Assembly: GCA_903888395.1 (NCBI GenBank)
Contig: CAISTO010000413.1
Span: forward strand, 1 to 18,606
DNA: 18,606 bases
Origin: an uncultured Bacteroidota bacterium
Lineage (GTDB): Bacteria; Bacteroidota; Bacteroidia; UKL13-3
Reading direction: 5' to 3'
Translations under genes and position numbers: made by a program
Notes under the pieces: generated by a model
Seen by the model: only the letters and a program-made list of their open reading frames with translations
Databases searched by the model: none
Told to the model about the DNA's origin: nothing
In this document: piece after piece, positions 1 to 7,906 of the stretch
How positions within the stretch are numbered: the stretch's first letter is position 1
Layout of the letters: each line of letters opens with the position of its first letter

Positions 1-180
1 CCAACATGTAATTCCTAACGGAATATATTGTTTATCGTTTTTTATATACCAACATGTAATTCCTAACGGAATATAGTTGTTTATCGTTTTTTTATGTTAC
101 CAACATATAATTCCTAACGGAATATTTTGTTTATCGTTTTTTTATATACCAACATGTAATTCCTAACGGAATATATTATT
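1..180 (+). repeat. Tandem array of four ~50-bp hairpin repeats (REP-like)
   Basis: Four near-identical units start at 1, 49, 100 and 149 (periods 48, 51 and 49 bp). Each begins CCAACATGTA and continues with a small hairpin ATTCC-TAAC-GGAAT. In the first three units this is followed by a conserved tail TTGTTTATCG plus a run of T. The tail, which would be the spacer in a CRISPR, is as conserved as the hairpin, so this is a true tandem repeat. The fourth unit loses the tail and runs into an inverted copy. The array begins at base 1, so it may extend to the left. No protein is encoded here. Confidence 0.9.
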
Positions 181-250
181 TGCTGTCCCGTTAGGGACTT
201 CATATTGGTAATACCTAAAGTCAACCGCTACTTTGTCCCGTTAGGGACTA
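181..250 (-). repeat. Two inverted copies of the same hairpin repeat
   Basis: GTCCC-GTTA-GGGAC hairpins lie at 185-198 and 235-248. Read on the minus strand the loop is TAAC, as in the direct copies. The first copy also keeps the flank: CATATTGGTA at 201-210 is the reverse complement of TACCAATATG, one base from the TACCAACATG that starts the direct units. Direct copy 4 and inverted copy 5 therefore form a head-to-head pair resembling a BIME. The stem has changed at two base pairs relative to the direct copies, in both cases with pairing kept. The second hairpin is 10 bp from the stop of the glycosyltransferase gene, so a role in transcript end formation is possible, but it has no adjacent U tract in that direction. 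Confidence 0.85.
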
Positions 251-258
251 TACTTTTT

Positions 259-1368
259 TTAATAATTCCTATTTTTCCAAATCATTTTTATGGGTAAAGC
301 ATAAAAAATTGAAACAATAAAAGTACTAATAAAAGTGTAAATTTCAAATATTAGTAAGAAAAAAACATTTGGAAGTTTCTTTAGTTTTAAAGAAATAACT
401 ATTGATATAAAAAACTGTAAAAATATTTTGCAAATCCAAATTGTTATGGCGTTTTTAATATTAAAAAAAAACAATAAAATAAGCATGGGGTAAAATAGAG
501 CCATCAACATAAAAACAGCTTTCCATTTTAAGTTTAATCCTTGAGCTCCAATTAACCAGCGCTTACGTTGGTGCAGAAAATTTATCAAAGAATATTGTGG
601 TTTTGATTGATTTAAATTGTCGTTTTCCAATAAATTTATTGATTCATAACCTTGATTTTTTATAGCTGTAAATAATGCTAAATCTTCAGTTACACTAAAG
701 TCTAAATTTTGATATCCACCAGTGGCCAAATATGCTTTTTTACTAACAGCCATATTATTGCCAACGGCAGTACTTTTAAGTCCTAAGTTATCAAATGCAA
801 TTAGCAATCCTGAAAAATATAACCAATCAATACTTTGCATATTTGCAAAAAATCCTTTTCCACTTACAATAGTTGTTCCTGAAACAATTCCTGTTTTTGG
901 GTTATTAAAATAGGGAACAATGCTTTTTACCCAATTTACATTTACATGAATATCAGCATCTGTAACAAAAATAATTTCATGGGTGCAATTTTCAAACAAA
1001 TGAGCTAAAACATTGGCTTTTGCTTTAGCTTTTCCCATTTGATTTGGAATATTTATTAACTTAAAATACGCTTTACCTTGAATAAATTCGGTAATTAATT
1101 GTTCGGTTTCATCGGTAGATTGGTCGTTTCCAATTAATATTTCAATATTATCTTTAGGATAATCCAATAACTCCAACGATTTTAAACAATCAATAATATT
1201 AGTTTCCTCATTGCGAGCAGCAATTAAAATTGAAATATTGGGACATTGGTCATCTACCATGAAAATACGATTTTGTTTTGGAATATTTAACAGTGAAACA
1301 AAAAGGGTAAATTGCAAGCAAACAAAGCAAAAAAGTAAGAAGGTTAGGGCTATTTCCACGACTCGCAA
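259..1368 (-). CDS. Membrane-anchored family 2 glycosyltransferase
   Basis: This is a probable inner-membrane glycosyltransferase using a nucleotide sugar on the cytoplasmic face. The sugar and acceptor cannot be told. An N-terminal membrane segment (residues about 5-28) is followed by a GT-A domain: ILIAARNEE start near 47-55, GNDQSTDET near 80-88, the DAD metal-binding motif at 137-139, TED (catalytic base motif) at 227-229 and QRKRW at 267-271. Hydrophobic segments from about 285 to the end suggest three or four C-terminal helices. This is the architecture of processive or polyprenyl-type GT2 enzymes. The start is a TTG (1366-1368). There is no in-frame ATG between it and the upstream stop at 1402-1404, so the exact N-terminus is uncertain. 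The gene stands alone, divergent from the foldase gene at 1519 and followed by the repeat array. Confidence 0.88.
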   Translation of the reverse strand: MRVVEIALTFLLFCFVCLQFTLFVSLLNIPKQNRIFMVDDQCPNISILIAARNEETNIIDCLKSLELLDYPKDNIEILIGNDQSTDETEQLITEFIQGKAYFKLINIPNQMGKAKAKANVLAHLFENCTHEIIFVTDADIHVNVNWVKSIVPYFNNPKTGIVSGTTIVSGKGFFANMQSIDWLYFSGLLIAFDNLGLKSTAVGNNMAVSKKAYLATGGYQNLDFSVTEDLALFTAIKNQGYESINLLENDNLNQSKPQYSLINFLHQRKRWLIGAQGLNLKWKAVFMLMALFYPMLILLFFFNIKNAITIWICKIFLQFFISIVISLKLKKLPNVFFLLIFEIYTFISTFIVSIFYALPIKMIWKNRNY

Positions 1369-1454
1369 ATAAAAATAAAAATTGTTTAAAATTTGTAATT
1401 TTTATAAACAATTAAAAACAAACACAATAGAGTTTAATAAATGCTAATTAAAAC

Positions 1455-1484
1455 TTGCAAGCCTATTTAAAAATTATATTTTTG
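1455..1484 (+). promoter_or_regulatory. Bacteroidota-type promoter for the first PPIase gene
   Basis: TTG at 1455-1457 and TATTTTTG at 1477-1484 match the Bacteroidota -33 TTG / -7 TAnnTTTG pattern with 19 bp between them. The -7 box is followed by CAATCCTTTAA. Transcription would start near 1490, giving a leader of about 30 nt before the ATG at 1519. No Shine-Dalgarno sequence is evident, as is usual in this phylum. Confidence 0.65.
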
Positions 1485-1518
1485 CAATCCTTTAAATAAA
1501 ATAGAAATAAAACAGTTT

Positions 1519-3513
1519 ATGAAGAAAATTGCAACATTCGCAGTATCATTTTTAGTATTATCAATTACGAGTCAAACATTTGCTCAAAAAGGCAAAAAAA
1601 GTAAGGCTACAGCTGTAAAAGTAATTCCCGCTGTTAAACCAAATCCAGTTGTTTTTGTTTATGGAACCGATACCGTTTTCCAGAACGAATTTGAAAGATT
1701 GCTTTATAAAAACAAAACCAATAAGGATAAATTATCAGAAAAAGAAGTACGTGAGTATTTGGAACTTTATATAAATTTTAAACTGAAGGTAAAGGAAGCT
1801 AAAGCAATGAAATTGGATACAAATAACAATTTTAAAACGGAATTAGCAGGTTACAGAAAACAATTAGCAAATCCTTATTTAACAGACAAAAAAGTTAGTG
1901 AAACATTAATGCAAGAAGCATATCTGCGTATGAAAACTGAAATAAACGGTGGACATATTTTATTGTTTTGCAATGAAAATGCTAGTCCTGCCGATACCAT
2001 AGCAGCTTATAACAAACTATTAGATTTAAGAAAACGTGCTTTGAAAGGTGAAAATTTTGATTCATTAGCTAGCAAATATTCTGAAGATCCTTCAGCAAAA
2101 AAACAAGGTTCAAAATTAGGTTGGTTTACAGTATTCCAAATGGTTTATGCATTTGAGAACAATGCATATAAAACCGGCAAAAACGAAATATCAATGCCTT
2201 TTAGAACTCAATTTGGCTACCATATTTTAAGAGTAAATGATAAACGTGATGCAAGAGGTGAAGTTAAATTAGCACATATTATGATTAGAAATCAATATGA
2301 AGCAGCACCAGAACAAATTCAAGATGCTCAAAACAAAATTGATTCAATTTATGGTTTACTAAAACATGGTGAAACTTTTGAAGCAATGGCAGAAAAATTT
2401 AGCCAAGACGAGGCTAGCAGTAAAAACAAAGGCGTGATGAATTGGATGGCTAGTTTAAGCGGTTATCCTGAGGAATTTAAAGATGCGGCTTTTTCTTTAA
2501 ATTTAGGAGATGTATCAAAACCATTTAAAACTAATTTCGGTTTTCATATTATCAAATTGATTGAAAAACGTCCGCTAGGAGAATTTAAAGATGTACAAGA
2601 CGTAATTAAGCAAAAAACAAATAAAGATTCACGTTCTGAAAGTTCAAAAGCAGCTGTTGTTACAAGAGTAAAAGCTGAAAACAATTACAAAGAAAATACT
2701 GCTAATTTAAAAACATTTGCAAATACATTAGACTCTAGCTTTATCAATGCTGCTTGGACATACGATGAAGAAAAAATAAGCACCAATCCTTTGTTTTCAA
2801 TAGGAAATGCCACTTATTCTGTTAAGGATTTTGCAAGTTATTTAAAAGCAAATCAACAACCATTAGAAAAAGCATCTATTTTAATGGCTGTTCAAAATTT
2901 ATTTCATAACTGGGCTAACGATAAATGTTTGGCTTACGAAGAATCAATTTTAGGAAATAAATACGAAGATTTTAAAAATGTAATGCAAGAGTATAATGAT
3001 GGAATTTTATTGTTTGATTTAACCGATAAAAAAGTATGGAGTAAAGCGGTAAGTGATACCATTGGCTTAGAAAAATTTTATGAATTAAATAAAAGCAATT
3101 ATAATTGGAAAGAAAGAGTTTCATATGCGATATATACTTGCTTAAATGAAAAAACCAAAGCTGAAGCAGTAAAAATGTTCAGTAAAGGAAAAACACAATC
3201 AGAAGTTTTTGAAAAATTAAACAAAAAAATTGCAGGAACAATTAGCAGCAAAGAGGTTAAAAGTGAACGATCTGATGCCACTGCTGATAAGCTTTGGGAC
3301 AAAAAAGGAATAGTTGATATTGCTAATGCAGAAGGTAGTTTTAAATTTTATATTGTTAACGGTGTAGTAAATAGTGAAACTAAAACGTTAAAAGAAGCCA
3401 AAGGAATGGCAACTAGCGAATATCAAAACCAGTTAGAAAAAGATTGGATCAAGGAATTAAGAAGTAAATACAATATTACTGTTAATGATGATGCTGTAAA
3501 AGGATTGTTTTAG
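1519..3513 (+). CDS. Periplasmic parvulin-type peptidyl-prolyl isomerase with two PPIase domains
   Basis: This is a foldase of the PpiC/SurA/PrsA group, likely assisting outer-membrane or secreted proteins in the periplasm. A signal peptide covers about residues 1-22 (ending TFAQ), followed by a Lys-rich linker and a helical SurA-like N-terminal region (about 45-140). Two parvulin domains follow at about 140-242 and 248-352. Both keep the paired histidines of the family: H146 with H235 in FGYH, and H253 with H343 in FGFH. Both also keep the SEDPSAKKQGSKLGWF-type glycine loop. The last roughly 300 residues are helical, Lys-rich and of no recognised fold. At 664 aa it is longer than E. coli SurA (about 430 aa). 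A second SurA-like gene and MoxR follow, and a terminator hairpin separates this gene from them. Family assignment is firm; client proteins are unknown. Confidence 0.92.
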   Translation: MKKIATFAVSFLVLSITSQTFAQKGKKSKATAVKVIPAVKPNPVVFVYGTDTVFQNEFERLLYKNKTNKDKLSEKEVREYLELYINFKLKVKEAKAMKLDTNNNFKTELAGYRKQLANPYLTDKKVSETLMQEAYLRMKTEINGGHILLFCNENASPADTIAAYNKLLDLRKRALKGENFDSLASKYSEDPSAKKQGSKLGWFTVFQMVYAFENNAYKTGKNEISMPFRTQFGYHILRVNDKRDARGEVKLAHIMIRNQYEAAPEQIQDAQNKIDSIYGLLKHGETFEAMAEKFSQDEASSKNKGVMNWMASLSGYPEEFKDAAFSLNLGDVSKPFKTNFGFHIIKLIEKRPLGEFKDVQDVIKQKTNKDSRSESSKAAVVTRVKAENNYKENTANLKTFANTLDSSFINAAWTYDEEKISTNPLFSIGNATYSVKDFASYLKANQQPLEKASILMAVQNLFHNWANDKCLAYEESILGNKYEDFKNVMQEYNDGILLFDLTDKKVWSKAVSDTIGLEKFYELNKSNYNWKERVSYAIYTCLNEKTKAEAVKMFSKGKTQSEVFEKLNKKIAGTISSKEVKSERSDATADKLWDKKGIVDIANAEGSFKFYIVNGVVNSETKTLKEAKGMATSEYQNQLEKDWIKELRSKYNITVNDDAVKGLF

Positions 3514-3538
3514 TCATTAAATAAAGAAATATATACAT

Positions 3539-3584
3539 AAAGAGATTGCTTCATCCCAAGATTTTGTGATGAGACAATCTCTTT
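3539..3584 (+). terminator. Strong hairpin terminator between the two PPIase genes
   Basis: AAAGAGATTG (3539-3548) pairs perfectly with CAATCTCTTT (3575-3584). After one mismatch the stem continues with TTCATC/GATGAG (3550-3555 with 3568-3573, one G-U pair) around a 12-nt loop. It lies 26 bp past the stop of the upstream gene. The U tract is short (three T within the stem end), so termination may be incomplete. Confidence 0.7.
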
Positions 3585-3603
3585 AACATTTAAAACAAGA
3601 TTA

Positions 3604-3616
3604 TATTTTGTTTTGC
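3604..3616 (+). promoter_or_regulatory. Candidate -7 element for the SurA-like gene
   Basis: The stretch TATTTTGTTTTGC (3604-3616) contains TTGTTTTG, one base from TAnnTTTG, and is followed by CAATGGA, similar to the context at 1484. It lies 50 bp before the GTG start and just after the terminator. I find no TTG at the expected -33 spacing, so this is a weak call supported mainly by position. Confidence 0.3.
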
Positions 3617-3664
3617 AATGGAGAAATTAAAAGTAAAATTCCTATAAATTAATAATAAATAAAC

Positions 3665-5056
3665 GTGTTAAATTCAATTAAATTATCAGTATTTTTTACT
3701 GCATTTATCTTGATAGTTTTCGGGATGGTAAATACATGTATTGCCCAACCTGGTTCTGGCGAAACAATTGATGGAATAGTTGGAGTATTTGCCGACAAAA
3801 TTATTTTACATTCAGAAATAGAATTTGAATACCAACAGTTTTTAAAGGAATATCCAGATAAAAGAAATGATAGCATTAGGTGTGATATTCTAAAACAAAA
3901 ACTAACTGAAAAATTGCTTTCAACTAAAGCAGAAATTGATAGCTTACCCCTTTCCGATGAAAGAATAGATGGCGAATTGGAACAGAGAATTCAATATTTT
4001 GCACGCCAATTTGGAGGAGAAAAAGGATTAGAGGAGTTTTATGGTAAAACTATTTTAGAAATAAAACAAAACTACCGTGATAAAATAAAAACCAGTTTAT
4101 TGATGCAGGAAATGCAACAAAAAATATTGAAAGATATTAAAGTTTCTCCCACCGATATCAAAACATTTTTCAATTCATTAAATAAAGATAGTCTCCCTTA
4201 TTACAGCGCTGAAGTAGAAGTTTCGCAAATAATTATTGAACCAAAAGTTTCAAAAGAAGCCAAGGATATTGCTTTTCAAAAAATAACAGAACTTCGCGAT
4301 CGATTATTAAATGGTGATAATTTTAGAACCCTTGCTAAAATTTATAGTGACGACAAGGGAAGTGCTGTTCAGGGTGGTGAATTAGGTTTTTTTGGACGAG
4401 GAATGATGGTTCCAGAATTTGAGGCAGCTGCGTTTAAAACTCCTCAAGATAGTATTTCTAAAATAATTGAAACTAAGTTTGGTTATCACATTATTCAACC
4501 TATAAAAAGACGTGGTGAGGAAGTAAACGCCAGACATATATTAATTCGTCCACAAATTTATAAAGCCGATATTCAATCAACTAGCTTATTCCTTGACTCA
4601 ATTGTTAATTTAATAAAAATAGATAGTATTTCCTTTTCAAATGCCGCTAAGAAATTCAGTACTGAAAAAAAATCCGCTGCTCGTGGTGGTTTTTTATCTG
4701 ATATGAATACTGGTAATACAAAAATTCCTGTTGACGAATTACCAAAAGACGTATTTTTAATTGTTCAAAATTTAACACCAGGACAAATTAGTGATGCGGA
4801 ATTAACAACCATTCAAAGTGCAACAGGCGAACCAATTAAAGTTTGGCGAGTGTTGTATTTAAAAACAGAAAGTAAGCCACATATAGCTAATTTAAGAGAT
4901 GATTATCAGAAAATGCAAATAGCGGCTGAACAAGACAAAAAACAAAAAACATTGGCACATTGGATAGACAAAAACCGCAAACAGTTTTATGTTCAAATAG
5001 CTGACGAGTATAAAACTTGCCCAAGTTTAGTTTCATGGGAAAGTCACAATCAATAA
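3665..5056 (+). CDS. SurA-like periplasmic chaperone / peptidyl-prolyl isomerase
   Basis: This is a periplasmic outer-membrane-protein chaperone of the SurA type. A signal peptide of about 27 residues ends at CIAQ. A SurA N-terminal chaperone region follows (about 33-170, beginning with the typical DGIVGVFADKIIL). Two parvulin domains lie at about 182-280 and 287-400, and a helical tail ends the protein. The length (463 aa) is close to SurA. Each parvulin domain has lost one of the two family histidines: Q188 stands where domain 1 should have His (H275 remains), and domain 2 keeps H291 but has VWRVLYL instead of an FGYH-type motif. Catalysis may therefore be weak and the chaperone role dominant. 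The GTG start at 3665 is chosen because the next in-frame ATG (codon 21) would cut into the signal peptide. The MoxR gene begins 33 bp downstream, so they are probably co-transcribed. Confidence 0.9.
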   Translation: MLNSIKLSVFFTAFILIVFGMVNTCIAQPGSGETIDGIVGVFADKIILHSEIEFEYQQFLKEYPDKRNDSIRCDILKQKLTEKLLSTKAEIDSLPLSDERIDGELEQRIQYFARQFGGEKGLEEFYGKTILEIKQNYRDKIKTSLLMQEMQQKILKDIKVSPTDIKTFFNSLNKDSLPYYSAEVEVSQIIIEPKVSKEAKDIAFQKITELRDRLLNGDNFRTLAKIYSDDKGSAVQGGELGFFGRGMMVPEFEAAAFKTPQDSISKIIETKFGYHIIQPIKRRGEEVNARHILIRPQIYKADIQSTSLFLDSIVNLIKIDSISFSNAAKKFSTEKKSAARGGFLSDMNTGNTKIPVDELPKDVFLIVQNLTPGQISDAELTTIQSATGEPIKVWRVLYLKTESKPHIANLRDDYQKMQIAAEQDKKQKTLAHWIDKNRKQFYVQIADEYKTCPSLVSWESHNQ

Positions 5057-5089
5057 ATTTATTAATCAATTAAAACCTATTTATAAAAC

Positions 5090-6052
5090 ATGTCATATCC
5101 TAACGATGTAGCTGCAGCGGATGCTTTACACCAAAAATATAATGAGTTAAAAAAAGAAATTAGTAAAGTTATAGTTGGTCAAGATCAAATTGTAGAAGCA
5201 CTTTTGATTTCTATTTTTAGTAATGGCCACACGCTAATGATTGGTTTGCCAGGATTAGCAAAAACACTTTTGGTAAAAACATTAAGCCAGGTACTTGATT
5301 TAGATTTTAACCGCATTCAATTTACACCCGATTTGATGCCAAGTGATATTACAGGAAGTGAAATTTTAAATGAAAAACGCGAATTTCAATTTCTTCGCGG
5401 GCCAATATTTGCCAACATTATTTTGGCAGATGAAATAAACAGAACTCCACCTAAAACGCAAGCTGCTTTATTAGAAGCTATGCAAGAAAAAACGGTTACT
5501 ATTAATGGTCAATTACATCAATTACCAAATCCATTTTTTGTATTAGCAACGCAAAATCCTATTGAACAAGAAGGAACATACGCATTACCAGAAGCACAAT
5601 TAGACCGTTTTATGTTTAATGTATTTTTGGATTATCCTACTTATGAAGAAGAGATTGAAATTATTAAAAAAACTACGAGTAACCACAAAGTTGAAATGAA
5701 TAAAATTATTCATGGTAGTGATATTTTAGCTTTTCAAGAATTAGTTCGTAAAACTCCAGTTGCAGATAATGTAATTGAATATGCTGTAAAATTGGTGAGT
5801 AAAACTCGTCCTGACAGTCCTTTTGCTACTGAAGAAATTAAGAAATACATAGAATTTGGTGCGGGCCCAAGAGCTGGACAATTTTTAATTATTGGAGCAA
5901 AAGCACATGCGTTATTAAATGGGAAATATTCACCAGATATTGAAAACGTTAAAGCAATTGCTTTAAATATTCTTCGCCATCGTTTAATTAAAAACTATCG
6001 TGCCGAAGCTGAAGGAGTAAAAATTGAAAGTATTATAGCCGGGATTTTATAA
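5090..6052 (+). CDS. MoxR-family AAA+ ATPase
   Basis: This is a cytosolic MoxR-type AAA+ chaperone, usually remodelling or activating VWA-domain proteins in the envelope. Walker A is GLPGLAKT (52-59) and Walker B is IILADEIN (110-117). Sensor 1 is ATQNP (153-157), followed by the family signature EGTYALPEAQLDRF (161-174). A lid domain fills the C-terminal third. The length of 320 aa is typical. It follows the SurA-like gene by 33 bp and is probably co-transcribed. The DUF58 and VWA/Bat genes that usually follow MoxR in Bacteroidota are absent here; the next gene has its own leader and encodes a secreted sulfotransferase-like protein. Partners must be encoded elsewhere if present. Confidence 0.93.
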   Translation: MSYPNDVAAADALHQKYNELKKEISKVIVGQDQIVEALLISIFSNGHTLMIGLPGLAKTLLVKTLSQVLDLDFNRIQFTPDLMPSDITGSEILNEKREFQFLRGPIFANIILADEINRTPPKTQAALLEAMQEKTVTINGQLHQLPNPFFVLATQNPIEQEGTYALPEAQLDRFMFNVFLDYPTYEEEIEIIKKTTSNHKVEMNKIIHGSDILAFQELVRKTPVADNVIEYAVKLVSKTRPDSPFATEEIKKYIEFGAGPRAGQFLIIGAKAHALLNGKYSPDIENVKAIALNILRHRLIKNYRAEAEGVKIESIIAGIL

Positions 6053-6091
6053 AAAACTCTGCTGTTTTTATATCTTTAATTAAATTGAGGG

Positions 6092-6123
6092 TTGATTTTT
6101 TAAATAGTTGTAATTTAAAATTG
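6092..6123 (+). promoter_or_regulatory. Candidate promoter for the arylsulfotransferase-like gene
   Basis: TTG at 6092-6094 and TAAAATTG at 6116-6123 (one mismatch to TAnnTTTG) are 21 bp apart. The following CAACCTTTAA resembles the CAATCCTTTAA after the -7 box at 1477-1484. Both candidates would give a leader of 30-45 nt. It sits in a 118-bp gap after MoxR, supporting separate transcription of the next gene. Confidence 0.45.
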
Positions 6124-6170
6124 CAACCTTTAACATTCAAATTAGTCATAAAATAAATTCAAAATAATAA

Positions 6171-7829
6171 ATGAAAAAACAAATAATTAACCTTGCATTT
6201 TTATTTTATTCATGCTCATTACTAAATGCACAATCAACTGTTGGTTTAATTCAACACGATTTAGGATCATTAGACAGCGGGTATGTATTATTTGCACCCA
6301 TGAAAAGTAAAAACACCTATTTAATAGATAAGTGTGGCAAACAAGTAAAAACATGGACAAGTAATAACACTCCTGCCCTATCATGTTATTTATTACCAGA
6401 TGGTTCTTTACTTCGTACTGGAAATATGAACAATCCAAATTTCAATACCGCTGGAACAGGAGGTTTAATAGAAAAAAAAGATTGGAATGGGAATGTAACA
6501 TGGAGTTATAATTTTTCAGATTCAATTAATTGTCAACATCATGATATTAGGCCTTTACCAAATGGAAATGTACTATTAATATTGTGGGAACTAAAAACAA
6601 ATACACAAGCGATAGAACAGGGTAGAAATCCATCACTAATTTCATCAGTTTTATGGAGTGAAAAAATTTCAGAAATTCAACCTGTTGGATTAAATGGTGG
6701 AAACATAGTTTGGGAATGGAAATTATGGGATCATTTAATTCAAGATTTTGACAGTACCAAACCAAATTATGGTTCGGTGAGTAACAATCCTCAATTATTT
6801 AATATTAATTACAATGCAGGAGTTGCCAAAACAGATTGGATACACTTAAATTCTGTAGATTACAATCCAGAACTTGATCAAATTATATTAAGCGCGCATA
6901 ATTTCAATGAAGTTTGGATAATAGATCACAGCACAACTACAATTCAAGCTGCTAGTCATTTAGGAGGAAAATCGGGTAAAGGTGGCGATTTAATTTATCG
7001 TTGGGGAAATCCACAAGCATATAAGAATGGAACTGCTGCTGATCAAAAATTATTTGGTCAACACAATGCAAGATGGATTGAAAAAGGTTTACCTTATGAA
7101 AATCAAATTATGATATTCAATAATGGATTAAATCGTACTGGAGGTGATTATTCAACCGTTGAAATTATTAATCCACCAGTAATTGGATATAATTATGTAC
7201 CTACACTTCCCTATTTACCAACTACAACTTCTTGGAAATATAACGATGGAAATACCAAAAATTTAAGTGCAGGAAATATTTCTGGTGCTCAACCATTGCC
7301 TAATGGAAATGTATTAGTTACTAATGGACCCGTTGGAACTTTTATTGAAATTGATTCAACAGGAAAAACAGTTTGGAAATATAGTAGTCCCGTATCAAAC
7401 TCAGGTATTATTGCACAAGGTGCAAATGCAATTCAAAACATTGTTTTTAGAAGTATTTTTTATCCAAATAATTATAGTGGATTTACTGGTCGTACACTTA
7501 TACCAGGCAAAACAATTGAGGCTATTAATTTGGTTTCTGATTCATGTAGTATGAAATCAAATAACATTGATATAACAACACTCCTTTCAATTTCAATATT
7601 TCCAAATCCTGCTTGCGATTTTATCAATATTCAAAATTTAAGTAATTCTGATAAAAATATCAATATTGAATTGTATGATTTAATAGGTGCTTTAATTCAA
7701 AAACACACTTTAAAAGTTGGTACTACAAATGCTGTTTTAGATATTAAAAATTTAAATTCAGGAAATTATTTATTAAAAATTTCAAGCGACCAACATTTAA
7801 TGGTCAAGAAAATTACTATTATAAAATAA
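6171..7829 (+). CDS. Secreted arylsulfotransferase-family protein with T9SS sorting domain
   Basis: A signal peptide covers about 1-20 (ending LLNAQ). The body has the repeated blades of the arylsulfotransferase (ASST, PF05935/PF14269) beta-propeller: LLPDGSLLRTG near 74-84, LPNGNVLLIL near 129-138 and LPNGNVLVTNG near 376-386. Candidate active-site histidines lie in CQHHD (121-125), WIHLNSVDYN (H225) and FGQHNARW (H298), and a FNNG follows at 316-319, a common pattern in this family. ASST enzymes move sulfate between phenolic esters through a sulfohistidine; the true substrate here is unknown. Residues about 473-552 form a type-A T9SS sorting domain (ISIFPNPACD start, GNYLLKI, KKITIIK end), so the protein should be exported and cell-surface attached or released. 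A bidirectional terminator follows. T9SS sorting is firm; the catalytic role is by family only. Confidence 0.88.
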   Translation: MKKQIINLAFLFYSCSLLNAQSTVGLIQHDLGSLDSGYVLFAPMKSKNTYLIDKCGKQVKTWTSNNTPALSCYLLPDGSLLRTGNMNNPNFNTAGTGGLIEKKDWNGNVTWSYNFSDSINCQHHDIRPLPNGNVLLILWELKTNTQAIEQGRNPSLISSVLWSEKISEIQPVGLNGGNIVWEWKLWDHLIQDFDSTKPNYGSVSNNPQLFNINYNAGVAKTDWIHLNSVDYNPELDQIILSAHNFNEVWIIDHSTTTIQAASHLGGKSGKGGDLIYRWGNPQAYKNGTAADQKLFGQHNARWIEKGLPYENQIMIFNNGLNRTGGDYSTVEIINPPVIGYNYVPTLPYLPTTTSWKYNDGNTKNLSAGNISGAQPLPNGNVLVTNGPVGTFIEIDSTGKTVWKYSSPVSNSGIIAQGANAIQNIVFRSIFYPNNYSGFTGRTLIPGKTIEAINLVSDSCSMKSNNIDITTLLSISIFPNPACDFINIQNLSNSDKNINIELYDLIGALIQKHTLKVGTTNAVLDIKNLNSGNYLLKISSDQHLMVKKITIIK

Positions 7830-7845
7830 ATAAAAGTGAGAATAT

Positions 7846-7882
7846 AAAAAAGCCTATTGAAAAATTTCAATAGGCTTTTTTT
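7846..7882. terminator. Bidirectional intrinsic terminator between convergent genes
   Basis: AGCCTATTGAAA (7851-7862) pairs with TTTCAATAGGCT (7865-7876) around a 2-nt loop. It has an A run (7846-7851) before it and a T run (7876-7882) after it. It therefore works as an intrinsic terminator in both directions, for the plus-strand gene ending at 7829 and the minus-strand gene ending at 7907. Confidence 0.93.
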
Positions 7883-7906
7883 GTATCATTTAATTATTCG
7901 AATTTC

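Noticed and set aside
1..250. CRISPR array
   Set aside because: The sequence between hairpins is as conserved as the hairpins in the first three units, the periods vary, copies occur in both orientations, and no cas gene is present.
722..913. Small plus-strand ORF of 63 codons inside the glycosyltransferase gene
   Set aside because: Antisense shadow of a well-supported gene; no family features of its own.
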